A DNA stretch of 42,163 nucleotides from Thiotrichales bacterium (lineage in GTDB: Bacteria; Pseudomonadota; Gammaproteobacteria; Francisellales; CACEW01). A program made the translations under genes and the position numbers. Below, piece after piece: positions 16,207 to 24,903 of the stretch (positions are counted from its first letter, which is position 1; the number at the start of each line of letters is the position of its first letter). The stretch is from NCBI GenBank assembly GCA_947476405.1, contig CANJQG010000013.1, positions 1 to 42,163 of the forward strand, given 5' to 3'. The notes below the pieces were generated by a model, which had not been told where the DNA came from, did not search any database, and saw only the letters and a list, made by a program, of their open reading frames with translations.

Positions 16207-17583
16207 CTAGCCCCGCAATTTTTTAAATAAAATAAAAGGCAATGCAATAATCAACGCATCCCCTGAAAGCATCATAAAAACATAATCCCTCGTATAATGT
16301 TGGGATGTTTCAGACAAAGGAAACAATCCAAAAATAAAGGCTAAGACTGAAACCAAAAGGGCCAATCCAGCCATCCCATATAAGATGGGTTTTCCACCTG
16401 GAATAGTAAATGCATTTGCATTAGATGCATAGCCCCGCTCTGAGCGCAACTTAATCACGCTGGCAAAAAGAAATAAATAGACCAAAACAGTAAACTGACT
16501 GGTCAAAGCAATCAAGAGCCAAAACGCGGATTGCAGGTCCGGCATCCATAAAAAGACAGAGGCCAAAATCGTGGCAACAACCCCTTCTACAATCAGCAAT
16601 AAATAAGGCATGTCGCCTTGATTAATTTTCGTCAGCTTAGGATAAAGCTTATGATCCAACAACATTTCACGCAGTCCCCGCGCCGGGCCCACAATCCAGG
16701 CACTTAAACTTGAAATACCCCCAAAAGCAATCAAAAAAGCTAAAATTGGAACAAACCACGGCATATGGAATTCAGCAAAAAAGTCAGAAAAAGCCTGGAT
16801 CACCCCATTAATCAAATTAATTTGCGCGGGGGGAATAACTGAAAACATGGCCATCACGCCCAATACCGTCAAGACAAAAACAATAATCGCGGCAACCATC
16901 AATCCCAAAGGATAAGCCTGGCGAGGATTTTTGACATTTTTCGCATAAAAGGCAGTCACCTGCATCCCTGCATACGCTGACAAGACCCCGACAAAAATCG
17001 CTAAGTGATGAATATCCAGCCCTGGAAAGAAAGGTCCTGCAGAAATGACCGGATGGATTCCATGATGAAGCCAGGCACCCCCCCCCAAAATAATAATCAA
17101 AGCACCGGGCAAAATGGTTCCAAATAAAGCCCCGAATACATTCAAGCGACTGGAGGCTTTGACACCTAAGATATTATAAAAAATGGTTAACCACAAAATG
17201 GCCAAAACCATTCCAAAAACAAGATATTTATTGGTCATGAGTTCTGGAAAGCCCATATAGGATAAAGTAAGAACAATCGTAGATAAAGTCGCTGGAAAAG
17301 CAATGACATTATTAATCCATTCCATCCAGATCACAACAATCCCAGAACGATCACCAAAAGCCTGGCGACTCCAGGTATATACCCCACCATTATCTGGATA
17401 ATGCGTTGCCAATTCTGCACAAATTAAACTACTTGGAATTAAAAAAGTCAGGAAGGCCACAATATAAAAAAACACCGCCTGCCAGCCTAAATGCGCCATC
17501 ATCGGCAATCCCCGCAGATTCAGAATAGCGGAGACACTAATCATTGCGATTGTAAATCCTCCAATGACTTTGATTTTCCGCAT
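16207..17583 (-). CDS. APC-superfamily amino-acid permease
   Basis: 458 residues with about 12 membrane helices. The opening IGGFTIAMISVSAILNLRGLP and the segment AELATHYPDNGGVYTWSRQAFGDR are typical of the amino acid/polyamine/organocation superfamily, nearest in character to glutamate/GABA antiporter-like permeases. The FYAKNVKNPRQAYPLGL block is the conserved cytoplasmic loop. AGGAG about 10 bases upstream sets the start. It lies 12 bases after aroB and 1 base before mpl, so it is embedded in a longer transcript. Substrate cannot be deduced. Confidence 0.9.
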   Translation of the reverse strand: MRKIKVIGGFTIAMISVSAILNLRGLPMMAHLGWQAVFFYIVAFLTFLIPSSLICAELATHYPDNGGVYTWSRQAFGDRSGIVVIWMEWINNVIAFPATLSTIVLTLSYMGFPELMTNKYLVFGMVLAILWLTIFYNILGVKASSRLNVFGALFGTILPGALIIILGGGAWLHHGIHPVISAGPFFPGLDIHHLAIFVGVLSAYAGMQVTAFYAKNVKNPRQAYPLGLMVAAIIVFVLTVLGVMAMFSVIPPAQINLINGVIQAFSDFFAEFHMPWFVPILAFLIAFGGISSLSAWIVGPARGLREMLLDHKLYPKLTKINQGDMPYLLLIVEGVVATILASVFLWMPDLQSAFWLLIALTSQFTVLVYLFLFASVIKLRSERGYASNANAFTIPGGKPILYGMAGLALLVSVLAFIFGLFPLSETSQHYTRDYVFMMLSGDALIIALPFILFKKLRG

Positions 17584-17595
17584 TTAAAAAATCTC

Positions 17596-18648
17596 CTAAA
17601 TAGACCAAAACTGTTTTAATTTAGCAAAATCGCTTTCCTCATGAATGAAGGCCTGACCTATTTGAGCCAATAGAATCAAACGAATCGCTGAGGTACTTTT
17701 CTTTTTATCATGCTGCATTAATTCAAATAAACGCTGCGGCTCATAAGCAGCTGGAATGGCTGTAGGCAAGCTCCAAGCCTGATAAAGCGTCTTGAGTTGT
17801 AAGGCAATCGCATTCTGCCCCTGCCATTTTAAAGCGCAAAGCATGCCCAATGCCACAGCTTCACCATGTTTAAAATCATGATAGCCACTATATGCCTCAA
17901 TCGCATGACCAAAAGTATGACCAAAATTAAGAAGCATACGAGGGCCTATTTCTTTTTCATCCAATTCAACAATTCGCGCTTTAATGAGGGAGGAGCGCTG
18001 AATCATTTCAAGGATAATCTCTGGCTGACGTTTTGCAATATCTGTGCGGTGAATCATCAACCAATCAAAAAAATCCACATCTTGAATCAAAGCATGCTTA
18101 AGCACTTCAGCTAAACCGGCATGATATTCACGTCCTGGTAGGGTTTTCAATAGCGCAAGATCCATGATCACTGCATCAGGTTGATGAAAAGCCCCTATAT
18201 TATTTTTAGCCACCCCTAAATTCACGGCAGTTTTTCCGCCAATTGATGAGTCCACCATCGCCAATAAAGTTGTAGGCACCTGGACAAAAGCAATTCCCCG
18301 CTGATAGATTGCGGCTGCAAACCCAACCGTATCGCCGATGACCCCGCCTCCTAAAGCAATTAAAACCCCGTGGCGCGGGAAGTGTCGCTCAGTCAAATGC
18401 TCAAGAATCACATTTAAGCTTTCTATATTTTTATAGCGCTCACCATCAGGCAAAAATAAACAATCCTGGCTTGAGGCTTCTAATGTTTTAACAAGCACGG
18501 CAGCATACTCAGTCAGATTTTGATTAGAAACAATCAAAAAAGGCCGATTTTTTAAAGTTTTTTTAAATAAAAGTGAATCTGAAAGTAGATTCTCCGCCAA
18601 AAACAGAGGATATGATCGCCCAGCTAAATTGACGGAAAGGTGAATCAT
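17596..18648 (-). CDS. aroB: 3-dehydroquinate synthase
   Basis: 350 residues. It converts DAHP to 3-dehydroquinate, the second shikimate-pathway step, using NAD and a divalent metal. Motifs: PDGERYKNIESL, GGGVIGDTVGFAAAIYQRGI, PTTLLAMVDSSIGGKTAVN, GLAEVLKHALI and NFGHTFGHAIEAYSGY, which include the metal-binding glutamate and histidines. Its ATG shares a base with the aroK stop (TAATG), so the pair is tightly coupled, as in many proteobacteria. Confidence 0.97.
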   Translation of the reverse strand: MIHLSVNLAGRSYPLFLAENLLSDSLLFKKTLKNRPFLIVSNQNLTEYAAVLVKTLEASSQDCLFLPDGERYKNIESLNVILEHLTERHFPRHGVLIALGGGVIGDTVGFAAAIYQRGIAFVQVPTTLLAMVDSSIGGKTAVNLGVAKNNIGAFHQPDAVIMDLALLKTLPGREYHAGLAEVLKHALIQDVDFFDWLMIHRTDIAKRQPEIILEMIQRSSLIKARIVELDEKEIGPRMLLNFGHTFGHAIEAYSGYHDFKHGEAVALGMLCALKWQGQNAIALQLKTLYQAWSLPTAIPAAYEPQRLFELMQHDKKKSTSAIRLILLAQIGQAFIHEESDFAKLKQFWSI

Positions 18649-19166
18649 TAATCACCTTGAAGCATTTTAACGATATCTGCCGCAACGGTACGTACACCAC
18701 GTTCATCTGTTTCAATTACATAATCAGCAATCTCATGAAAATAATGCGCACTTTCCTCTCGCAATTTTTCAAAAACTTCTCGTTTATTATCAACTTGCAA
18801 TAAAGGACGGCTTTTGTCTTTAGCAGTGCGCTCCATTTGTTGATCAACGGTGACTTTCAAATAAACAACGGTGCCTCGAGCCGCCAAGCGTGAACGATTT
18901 AAAGGTGAGGCAACTACACCGCCTCCTGTTGCTAAAACAACGCCATTTAATTCTGTTAGATCATGAATAACTTTTTCTTCACGTTGCCGAAACCCATCGG
19001 GACCTTCTAAATCGAAAATCCACGCTATATCGGCTCCACAGCGCTTTTCAATTTCTGCATCACTATCATAAAATTCCATTTTGAGAAGATCCGCCAAATG
19101 ACGTCCGATCGTACTTTTACCCGCACCCATTGGACCAATTAAATAAACATTCCGTGAACGTTTCAT
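18648..19166 (-). CDS. aroK: Shikimate kinase
   Basis: 172 residues. It phosphorylates shikimate with ATP. Walker A GPMGAGKSTIGRHLA is near residue 11, FYDSDAEIEKR carries the substrate-binding aspartate, GFRQREEKVI the shikimate-binding arginine and LATGGGVV the substrate loop; RTAKDKSRPLLQ is the lid. It is coupled to aroB by a TAATG overlap. The 86 bases up to pip probably hold its promoter, but no convincing boxes were picked out. Confidence 0.96.
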   Translation of the reverse strand: MKRSRNVYLIGPMGAGKSTIGRHLADLLKMEFYDSDAEIEKRCGADIAWIFDLEGPDGFRQREEKVIHDLTELNGVVLATGGGVVASPLNRSRLAARGTVVYLKVTVDQQMERTAKDKSRPLLQVDNKREVFEKLREESAHYFHEIADYVIETDERGVRTVAADIVKMLQGD

Positions 19167-19252
19167 CTTAAAACCTATGTCCTTGTTTTCTGTTTAACCT
19201 CATTAGGATTTATGAAAAACCCTCTTTCTAAAGCGCATTCATTCTATCACAC

Positions 19253-20188
19253 CTAAAGTAAATTATCCATGGCCTGGACGAGCACGCTGAGATTGCCCGG
19301 TTCGAAAGCTGAATGACCACTATCAGGGGTCATAATCAGTTTCGCTTCCGGCCAGGCGCGATGGAGACGCCATGCGCCCACAAAAGGGCAGCACATATCA
19401 TAACGACCATGGACTAAAACAGCAGGAATATGCCGAATTTTATGAACTTCATTCAAAAGCTGATTGGGCTTTAAAAAGAGCTGATGGTGAAAATAATGCG
19501 TCTCAATGCGGGCAAAGGCACGACTAAAATCATCGCCATCGTATTTTTCAATCAATTTTGGGTCTACATAAAGCTTACTGACACAAGCCTCCCAAACGCT
19601 CCAAATTTTAGCCGCTTGTTTTGCCAAGGCAAGATCATTTCCATGAAGGCGGTCATAATAGGCTTTAATAAAATTGCCTCGCTCCGCCTCAGGAATAAAA
19701 TCATGAAAAGCTTCCCAATAATCTGGAAACACATCGCTTGCTCCCCCACCCTGATACATCCAAGTTAAATCAGATTGCGCCCCTAAAAAAATCCCCCTCA
19801 ATACCATCGCTAAAATAGAATGCGGATGCATTTGAGCATACGCTAAAGCGAGCGTACTTCCCCAAGAGCCACCAAACAATACCCAAGCTTCCAACTTTAA
19901 ATGTAAGCGCAAGGCTTCAAAATCAGAAATCAAATGCTGCGTTGTATTATCCTGTAATTCGCCATGAGGAGTGCTTTTTCCACAACCACGCTGATCAACC
20001 AGAATAATGCGATAACGTACTGGATTAAAAAAACGCCGACAATGCGAATCCGGCGGGCCACCGGGGCCACCATGGATAAATAAAACAGGAATGCCATCCG
20101 GATTTCCGCTTTCTTCAAAATAAATACGATGTAAATCCGAGACGGAAAGCATAGATTCATGATAAGGTTTTATTTCAGGGTAAAACAT
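19253..20188 (-). CDS. pip: Prolyl aminopeptidase (S33 family)
   Basis: 311 residues. It removes N-terminal proline from peptides and belongs to the alpha/beta-hydrolase fold. FIHGGPGGPPDSHCRRFF forms the oxyanion region, LVDQRGCGKSTPH is typical of the family, and FGGSWGSTLALAYA contains the nucleophile serine. Near the end VHGRYDMCCPF supplies the acid and DSGHSAFE the catalytic histidine. It has no signal peptide, so it acts in the cytoplasm, presumably on imported peptides. GGAG precedes the ATG. It lies 15 bases after the response-regulator gene and is probably co-transcribed with it. Confidence 0.94.
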   Translation of the reverse strand: MFYPEIKPYHESMLSVSDLHRIYFEESGNPDGIPVLFIHGGPGGPPDSHCRRFFNPVRYRIILVDQRGCGKSTPHGELQDNTTQHLISDFEALRLHLKLEAWVLFGGSWGSTLALAYAQMHPHSILAMVLRGIFLGAQSDLTWMYQGGGASDVFPDYWEAFHDFIPEAERGNFIKAYYDRLHGNDLALAKQAAKIWSVWEACVSKLYVDPKLIEKYDGDDFSRAFARIETHYFHHQLFLKPNQLLNEVHKIRHIPAVLVHGRYDMCCPFVGAWRLHRAWPEAKLIMTPDSGHSAFEPGNLSVLVQAMDNLL

Positions 20189-20203
20189 AGGTTCTCCAAA
20201 AAA

Positions 20204-20965
20204 CTAACTGAGTCGAACAGGAACAGAAAGCAAATACCCTTTATTCCGAATAGACTTAATTAAATTATTATTACTTTTGTCTCGCAACTTATTGCGTAAT
20301 CGTGAAATTTGAACATCAATCGCGCGACTCTCTGGGTCATCTATATCCAGCTTTAAGAATAAAGCAATGCGATCGCGCGTTAAAACTTCTTGCTCATGGG
20401 CTAAAAATAACTCTAATAATAAACATTCATTTTTAGTTAAAAAGACCATTTTATCATTTAAATTTTTAATACAATTTTCAGCGGGGTAATAGACCCATTG
20501 TGCAAAACTGGCTTTCGCATAACTGACTTTTCCGGGAATAGTGACTTCTGCAGCTTGACTCAAGCCTGGCTGAATCTTCGGCTCATCCATTTGAGCGCCT
20601 TTATTGCGTTTTAAAATAGCTTGAATTCGAAACAAAAGAACATGAGGGCTAAAAGGCTTTTCGACATAATCATCTGCCCCTGCTTCAAAACCGAGCACCA
20701 TGTTCATTTCGCCATGGACAGCGGTCAACATAATAATCGGAACGGCTGATTTTTGACGAATTTTTTTACACAGATCAATCCCATAAATATCAGGTAACAT
20801 CAAGTCTAGCACGACTAAATTAACTGTATTTTTTTCCAGCATTTCCAATCCTTCTTCTGCATTTTTTGCTTCCAAAATTTCGTAATGATAGCGTTGCAAA
20901 AAAATCCGAATGAGTTGGCGAATTCCTGCCTCATCATCGATAATCAAAATTGTCTCGTTAGCCAT
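20204..20965 (-). CDS. OmpR/PhoB-type response regulator without adjacent kinase
   Basis: 253 residues. A receiver domain (1-120) has the acidic pair in LIIDDEAGIRQL, the phospho-acceptor D54 in LVVLDLMLPD, T81 and K103 in VEKPFSP. A winged-helix DNA-binding domain covers roughly residues 165-250 (LTKNECLLLELFLAHEQEVL ... DVQISRLRNKL, IRNKGYLL). A linker of some 45 residues is longer than usual. No histidine kinase is adjacent on either side, so it is an orphan regulator at this locus. It is read divergently from nadM, with 65 bases between, and the prolyl aminopeptidase gene follows directly. Confidence 0.92.
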   Translation of the reverse strand: MANETILIIDDEAGIRQLIRIFLQRYHYEILEAKNAEEGLEMLEKNTVNLVVLDLMLPDIYGIDLCKKIRQKSAVPIIMLTAVHGEMNMVLGFEAGADDYVEKPFSPHVLLFRIQAILKRNKGAQMDEPKIQPGLSQAAEVTIPGKVSYAKASFAQWVYYPAENCIKNLNDKMVFLTKNECLLLELFLAHEQEVLTRDRIALFLKLDIDDPESRAIDVQISRLRNKLRDKSNNNLIKSIRNKGYLLSVPVRLS

Positions 20966-21030
20966 CCGACCTATTCGTTTTCCAGTGGTGAGTGTGTTAT
21001 CATAATCACATCCTAGACCATAAGTAAAGT

Positions 21031-22044
21031 ATGAAAAACCTCGGCATCCTGATTGGGCGCTTTCAACCCTTTCATTTAGGGCATGATTCTCTGCTGCAAG
21101 AGGCGCTGAAACAGTCTGACGAAGTCATCTTAATTATTGGGTCCAGCAATCGCGCGCCTAGCATCAAAAATCCATGGACCTTTGACGAACGCTGCACCAT
21201 GATTCGCGAGACCTACCCTGATATTCGATTGCATTTCGCAGCGATTCCAGATTATTTTTATAATGAAAAAGCCTGGTTTGAAGCGGTTGAACGGGCCATT
21301 GACCCTCTTTTTCCCCAGTTCCATAAAATCCTCTTTGGACATTCTAAAGATGAAAGCAGCTATTATTTACAAAAATTTAAAACATGGGAACTAAGAGAGT
21401 GCCCTGATTTTGCTCAAATTAATGCAACAGAAATACGCAAGACTTTTTTTATAAATCAAAAAATCCAACACCCCCTAGTCTCATCAATGGTCGCAGATTG
21501 GCTACAAAATTTTATGACCACCCCGGCTTATCTAAGCCTGAAAGAGGAAGCGCACTATATTGAGACCTATCGCGAAAGTTGGAGCCAGGCGCCCTACCCT
21601 CCTATTTTTAGCACCGTCGATGCGCTCGTGCTGTGCGATCACAAAATCTTACTCATTGAACGAGCAAACGCACCCGGAAAAGGACTGCTCGCTCTGCCCG
21701 GTGGTTTTTTGGAACCCCACGAATGGATTCAGAATGGAATCCTACGCGAGCTAAAAGAAGAAACCCAGATTGCCGCCTCAGACAGTGAATTAAAAAATGC
21801 TTTGCAGGATATCAAAACCTATGACTACCCAGGACGTTCGAATATAGGCCGTGTCATTACTCATGCAGGCCTCTTTCTTCTAGATGGACAAGTGTGCCCT
21901 GAAGTACATGCCGCTGATGATGCTCTGTCTGCGAATTGGCATCCCCTCAGCAACTTATCCATGATTCAAGATCAATTTCATGATGATCATTACCAGCTGA
22001 TTGCTGATTTTTTGTCTAAAAAGGGACGCTTAAAATGGGAATAA
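21031..22044 (+). CDS. nadM: Bifunctional NMN adenylyltransferase / Nudix hydrolase
   Basis: 337 residues in two domains. Residues 1-175: a nucleotidyltransferase with GILIGRFQPFHLGHDSLL and, later, INATEIRK, corresponding to the ISSTxxR motif, which makes NAD from NMN and ATP. Residues 195-337: a Nudix domain, with the box GFLEPHEWIQNGILRELKEE; related fusions in Synechocystis and Francisella hydrolyse ADP-ribose. The Nudix box ends EETQI, with glutamine where glycine is usual. The gene overlaps ruvX by 10 bases. The fusion points to an NMN-based NAD route or recycling of NAD breakdown products. Confidence 0.92.
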   Translation: MKNLGILIGRFQPFHLGHDSLLQEALKQSDEVILIIGSSNRAPSIKNPWTFDERCTMIRETYPDIRLHFAAIPDYFYNEKAWFEAVERAIDPLFPQFHKILFGHSKDESSYYLQKFKTWELRECPDFAQINATEIRKTFFINQKIQHPLVSSMVADWLQNFMTTPAYLSLKEEAHYIETYRESWSQAPYPPIFSTVDALVLCDHKILLIERANAPGKGLLALPGGFLEPHEWIQNGILRELKEETQIAASDSELKNALQDIKTYDYPGRSNIGRVITHAGLFLLDGQVCPEVHAADDALSANWHPLSNLSMIQDQFHDDHYQLIADFLSKKGRLKWE

Positions 22045-22454
22045 GACAAATTCTAGGGCTGGACTTTGGTTTATTTAAAACGGGCCTTGCTATCGGACAA
22101 ACCATCACCCGAACGGCCTCCCCCATTGGCATTTTAAAGATGCGAAAAGGCCAAATCGATTTGCCTTCTTTTAAAAAAATAATGCAAGACTGGAAGCCTG
22201 ACGCAATGGTTATTGGCATTCCTGTTAAAATGGATGAGAGCGCTTTTAATATTTCACACCAAGCTGAGGCCTGCGCAAAATGGCTTGAAGTAACGACAGG
22301 GCTTCCCGTTTTTCGTGTGGATGAACGCCTGACTACTAAAGCGGCACGCTCTGAATTATTGGACATGAAATCATCTGGAATCAAACAAACAAAAACCGTT
22401 GATGCCTATGCAGCAGTCTTAATTTTAGAATCCTGGTTGCGTGAATATGTTTAA
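22035..22454 (+). CDS. ruvX: YqgF/RuvX-family Holliday-junction resolvase-like / pre-16S rRNA nuclease
   Basis: 139 residues, the family's usual size. The RNase H-like fold shows ILGLDFGLFKTGLAIGQ (first acidic residue), VIGIPVKMDES, VFRVDERLTTKAARSEL and a final VDAYAAVLILESWL, which together give the catalytic acids. E. coli YqgF is essential and processes the 5' end of 16S rRNA; a resolvase role was proposed earlier. It is packed between overlapping nadM (10 bases) and the MFS gene, indicating coupled translation. Confidence 0.92.
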   Translation: MGIRQILGLDFGLFKTGLAIGQTITRTASPIGILKMRKGQIDLPSFKKIMQDWKPDAMVIGIPVKMDESAFNISHQAEACAKWLEVTTGLPVFRVDERLTTKAARSELLDMKSSGIKQTKTVDAYAAVLILESWLREYV

Positions 22455-23676
22455 AACAGCCCTTCTCTCATCAATCAGTACTGCCTTAGATTATTATGAT
22501 TTTGTCATCTATATTCTCCTTGCAAGTTTTATTGGCCCTGTATTTTTTTCAGACCATACTGCCTTTATTCAAAACATGAGTGTTTTAGGTGTTTTTGCGA
22601 TCGGCTATGTCGCTCGCCCACTCGGCGGGTTTATATTTGGTCATTTTGCAGATCGCCATGGCCGAAAAAAAATATTTCTGCGCAGCATTCTCCTGATGGC
22701 TTTTTCCACGTTTTCTATCGGACTTCTCCCTGGGTATAGCCTCTTGGGCAATCTCAGTGTGGCACTCTTAATGGGCTGTCGTCTGCTTCAAGGATTTGCA
22801 CAAGGCGCTGAAATTCCAGCTGCCATTACCTTTGTCTCCGAACATTCACCGACGCACAAACGTGGCCGCCTCGTCGGATTGACACTCGCCGGTGCAGGAA
22901 TCGGCGCCACACTCGCAAGCCTTATTAATACTTTGCTGCTTCATCTTTTAACTCCATCTGAAATGCATCAATTTGGCTGGCGCATTCCCTTTTTACTTGG
23001 TGGATTACTGGCTATTGCCGGCTTCATGATTCGCAAAAAAAGCACAGAGCCTTTCGTTTTTTTAAATTTGAAACACGTTTGTAAAACACCTCTTTTCCAA
23101 ACCCTTCGTCAATATAAAATTCCGGTACTGAAAGGGATGGGGGTCATTGCATTGCCAGGCAGTTTGATTTTGTTTGGCTTATTTTTGCCAAACTACCTTT
23201 TTTTTCATTTTGACTACCCATTACGCCAGACTTATTCTATATTTACCATAAGCTTAATTTGGTCATCTGCTTTAATTTTTATCAGCGGGGGATGGGTTGA
23301 TCGCTTTGGACTTGGCCGTGTTTTTGGCTTTCTGATCGTCTTTAGCTTAATTTTGATGATCCCTCTATTCAAATTATTAGAATGTCGAACTGATTTTGCA
23401 CTCTGGTTATTTTTATTTATTTATGAAGGCTTAATTGGCTTGATGTCAGGCTGCTATCCTCCACTTTTGGCACAGCTTTTTCCCACTGAAATTCGTATGA
23501 CGGGGGTTGCACTGAGTTATAATCTGGCCTACCTATTCATTGGATTTGTGCCCATGTTGGCCTTATATCTCATTCAACGGACTCATTCAGCTCAAAGTGT
23601 TGCGATATTGATGTGCGTCATGGGCCTCATTAGCCTCTTCAGCCTAATGAAAAAATCAACGCCCACGCTCGACTAA
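22447..23676 (+). CDS. MFS transporter, metabolite:proton symporter type (ProP-like)
   Basis: 409 residues with 12 membrane helices. SSISTALDYYDFVIYILLAS and ARPLGGFIFGHFADRHGRKK (loop 2-3 signature) place it in the metabolite:H+ symporter family, which includes the proline/betaine carrier ProP and citrate and alpha-ketoglutarate permeases. RLLQGFAQGAEIPAAITFVSE is another family mark. The ATG at 22447 is used; an in-frame GTG at 22441 is an equal option as neither has a clear ribosome binding site. It overlaps ruvX by 8 bases and the convergent DAACS gene by 21 bases at the tail. Substrate unknown. Confidence 0.9.
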   Translation: MFKTALLSSISTALDYYDFVIYILLASFIGPVFFSDHTAFIQNMSVLGVFAIGYVARPLGGFIFGHFADRHGRKKIFLRSILLMAFSTFSIGLLPGYSLLGNLSVALLMGCRLLQGFAQGAEIPAAITFVSEHSPTHKRGRLVGLTLAGAGIGATLASLINTLLLHLLTPSEMHQFGWRIPFLLGGLLAIAGFMIRKKSTEPFVFLNLKHVCKTPLFQTLRQYKIPVLKGMGVIALPGSLILFGLFLPNYLFFHFDYPLRQTYSIFTISLIWSSALIFISGGWVDRFGLGRVFGFLIVFSLILMIPLFKLLECRTDFALWLFLFIYEGLIGLMSGCYPPLLAQLFPTEIRMTGVALSYNLAYLFIGFVPMLALYLIQRTHSAQSVAILMCVMGLISLFSLMKKSTPTLD

Positions 23677-24903
23677 GGTCACGGCCATACAATTACCAAA
23701 CACGTTTACCATGGTGGTAATCGGATCAATAATCGGCTCAATGACCGTCAATAAAATAATTCCTACTGCAATCGGAACTCCCAAGGATTGAAGAACAAAT
23801 CCAGCCATAGAAAGGGCCGCAATCCCCGGCATTCCACCGCTGGCCACACCCGCTAAAACCGCAGTTAAAACTAAAAAAGGCACTTGCATCATACCCAAAT
23901 GCATGCCATACATTTGTAAGACAAAAATGGCAATACACACATAGCGAATGACGGAAGCCTGCTGATTAAAGTTTGTTCCCAATGGGACAACGAGAGAAAC
24001 AACATCCTCACTTAACTTGAAATTTTTTCTCAATGCATTTAATGTTGTAGGCATCGTAGCAAGACTGCTCGAGGTAAAAAAAGCCATTGCTAAAGGTTGA
24101 CGTAATTTAAAAATAACTTGCGCAAAAGAATATCCAGTTCGATGCCGAATAACCGCTGTAAAAAAAAGCATCATCAAAACGCCACACCCCAATATCACGG
24201 CAATGAGATGCGATAATGTCACTAAAATATCAAAGCCAGCTGTTGCAATATAACTTGCAAATAAGCAGAGTAAGCCAATTGGCAGAAAAATCATAATCCA
24301 TTGAATAATTCGGATAAAGGCAAGATATAAACAATGAATGACATTTAAAGCATGCTTCGCTTCTTCTGTTCGCTGTAATCCCGTGGCAATTCCCACTAAG
24401 ACGCTCACAAATAAAATGGCCAAACTGCGCCCATTACTCAAGGCTAAAAAAACATTATTGGGAATCAAACTTGAAAAAAATTCCGAGATTCCCATTGATT
24501 GTGTCGTACTTCCAGGAATGGCTGTCCCTTGAATATTCATAATCGCATGACCAATTCCGGTCAAAGCTTGGTCCGATAAATTCCCGCCAGGCCTAAAAAT
24601 AACACTCATTAAAATTGCAACCGCCGCAGCCAACAACAATCCCAATAAAAACACAATAAAAATACGTTTTAAATAAAAAACAGTCTTATGCCCATGAACC
24701 AGATGACCTAAACTTGAAATAACCGCAGTCGTCATCACAGGAAGTGCACACATTTCTAATAAAGATAAATATAGTTTACTAACCTCGCTATAAAAGACCG
24801 CACCACGAGGAAGAAAAATGCCCAGAAAAATACCGAGTAGCATTCCCCCTATCATGACAGAAGGTTTTTCTGAATATTGCTTTACTTTTTCAAATATTTT
24901 CAT
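23656..24903 (-). CDS. Dicarboxylate/amino acid:cation symporter (DAACS/GltP type)
   Basis: 415 residues. The family marks are visible: AFFTSSSLATMPTTLNAL is the serine-rich re-entrant hairpin HP1, PLGTNFNQQASVIRYVCIAI the helix 7 region corresponding to the NMDGT motif (here NFNQQ), and AGVASGGMPGIAALSMAGFV hairpin HP2. The last helix has DPITTMVNVFGNCMAVTLVE. It should import an acidic or small neutral amino acid or dicarboxylate with protons or sodium. It overlaps the upstream periplasmic binding-protein gene by 4 bases (ATGA). No ABC permease or ATPase genes are near. Confidence 0.9.
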   Translation of the reverse strand: MKIFEKVKQYSEKPSVMIGGMLLGIFLGIFLPRGAVFYSEVSKLYLSLLEMCALPVMTTAVISSLGHLVHGHKTVFYLKRIFIVFLLGLLLAAAVAILMSVIFRPGGNLSDQALTGIGHAIMNIQGTAIPGSTTQSMGISEFFSSLIPNNVFLALSNGRSLAILFVSVLVGIATGLQRTEEAKHALNVIHCLYLAFIRIIQWIMIFLPIGLLCLFASYIATAGFDILVTLSHLIAVILGCGVLMMLFFTAVIRHRTGYSFAQVIFKLRQPLAMAFFTSSSLATMPTTLNALRKNFKLSEDVVSLVVPLGTNFNQQASVIRYVCIAIFVLQMYGMHLGMMQVPFLVLTAVLAGVASGGMPGIAALSMAGFVLQSLGVPIAVGIILLTVIEPIIDPITTMVNVFGNCMAVTLVERGR

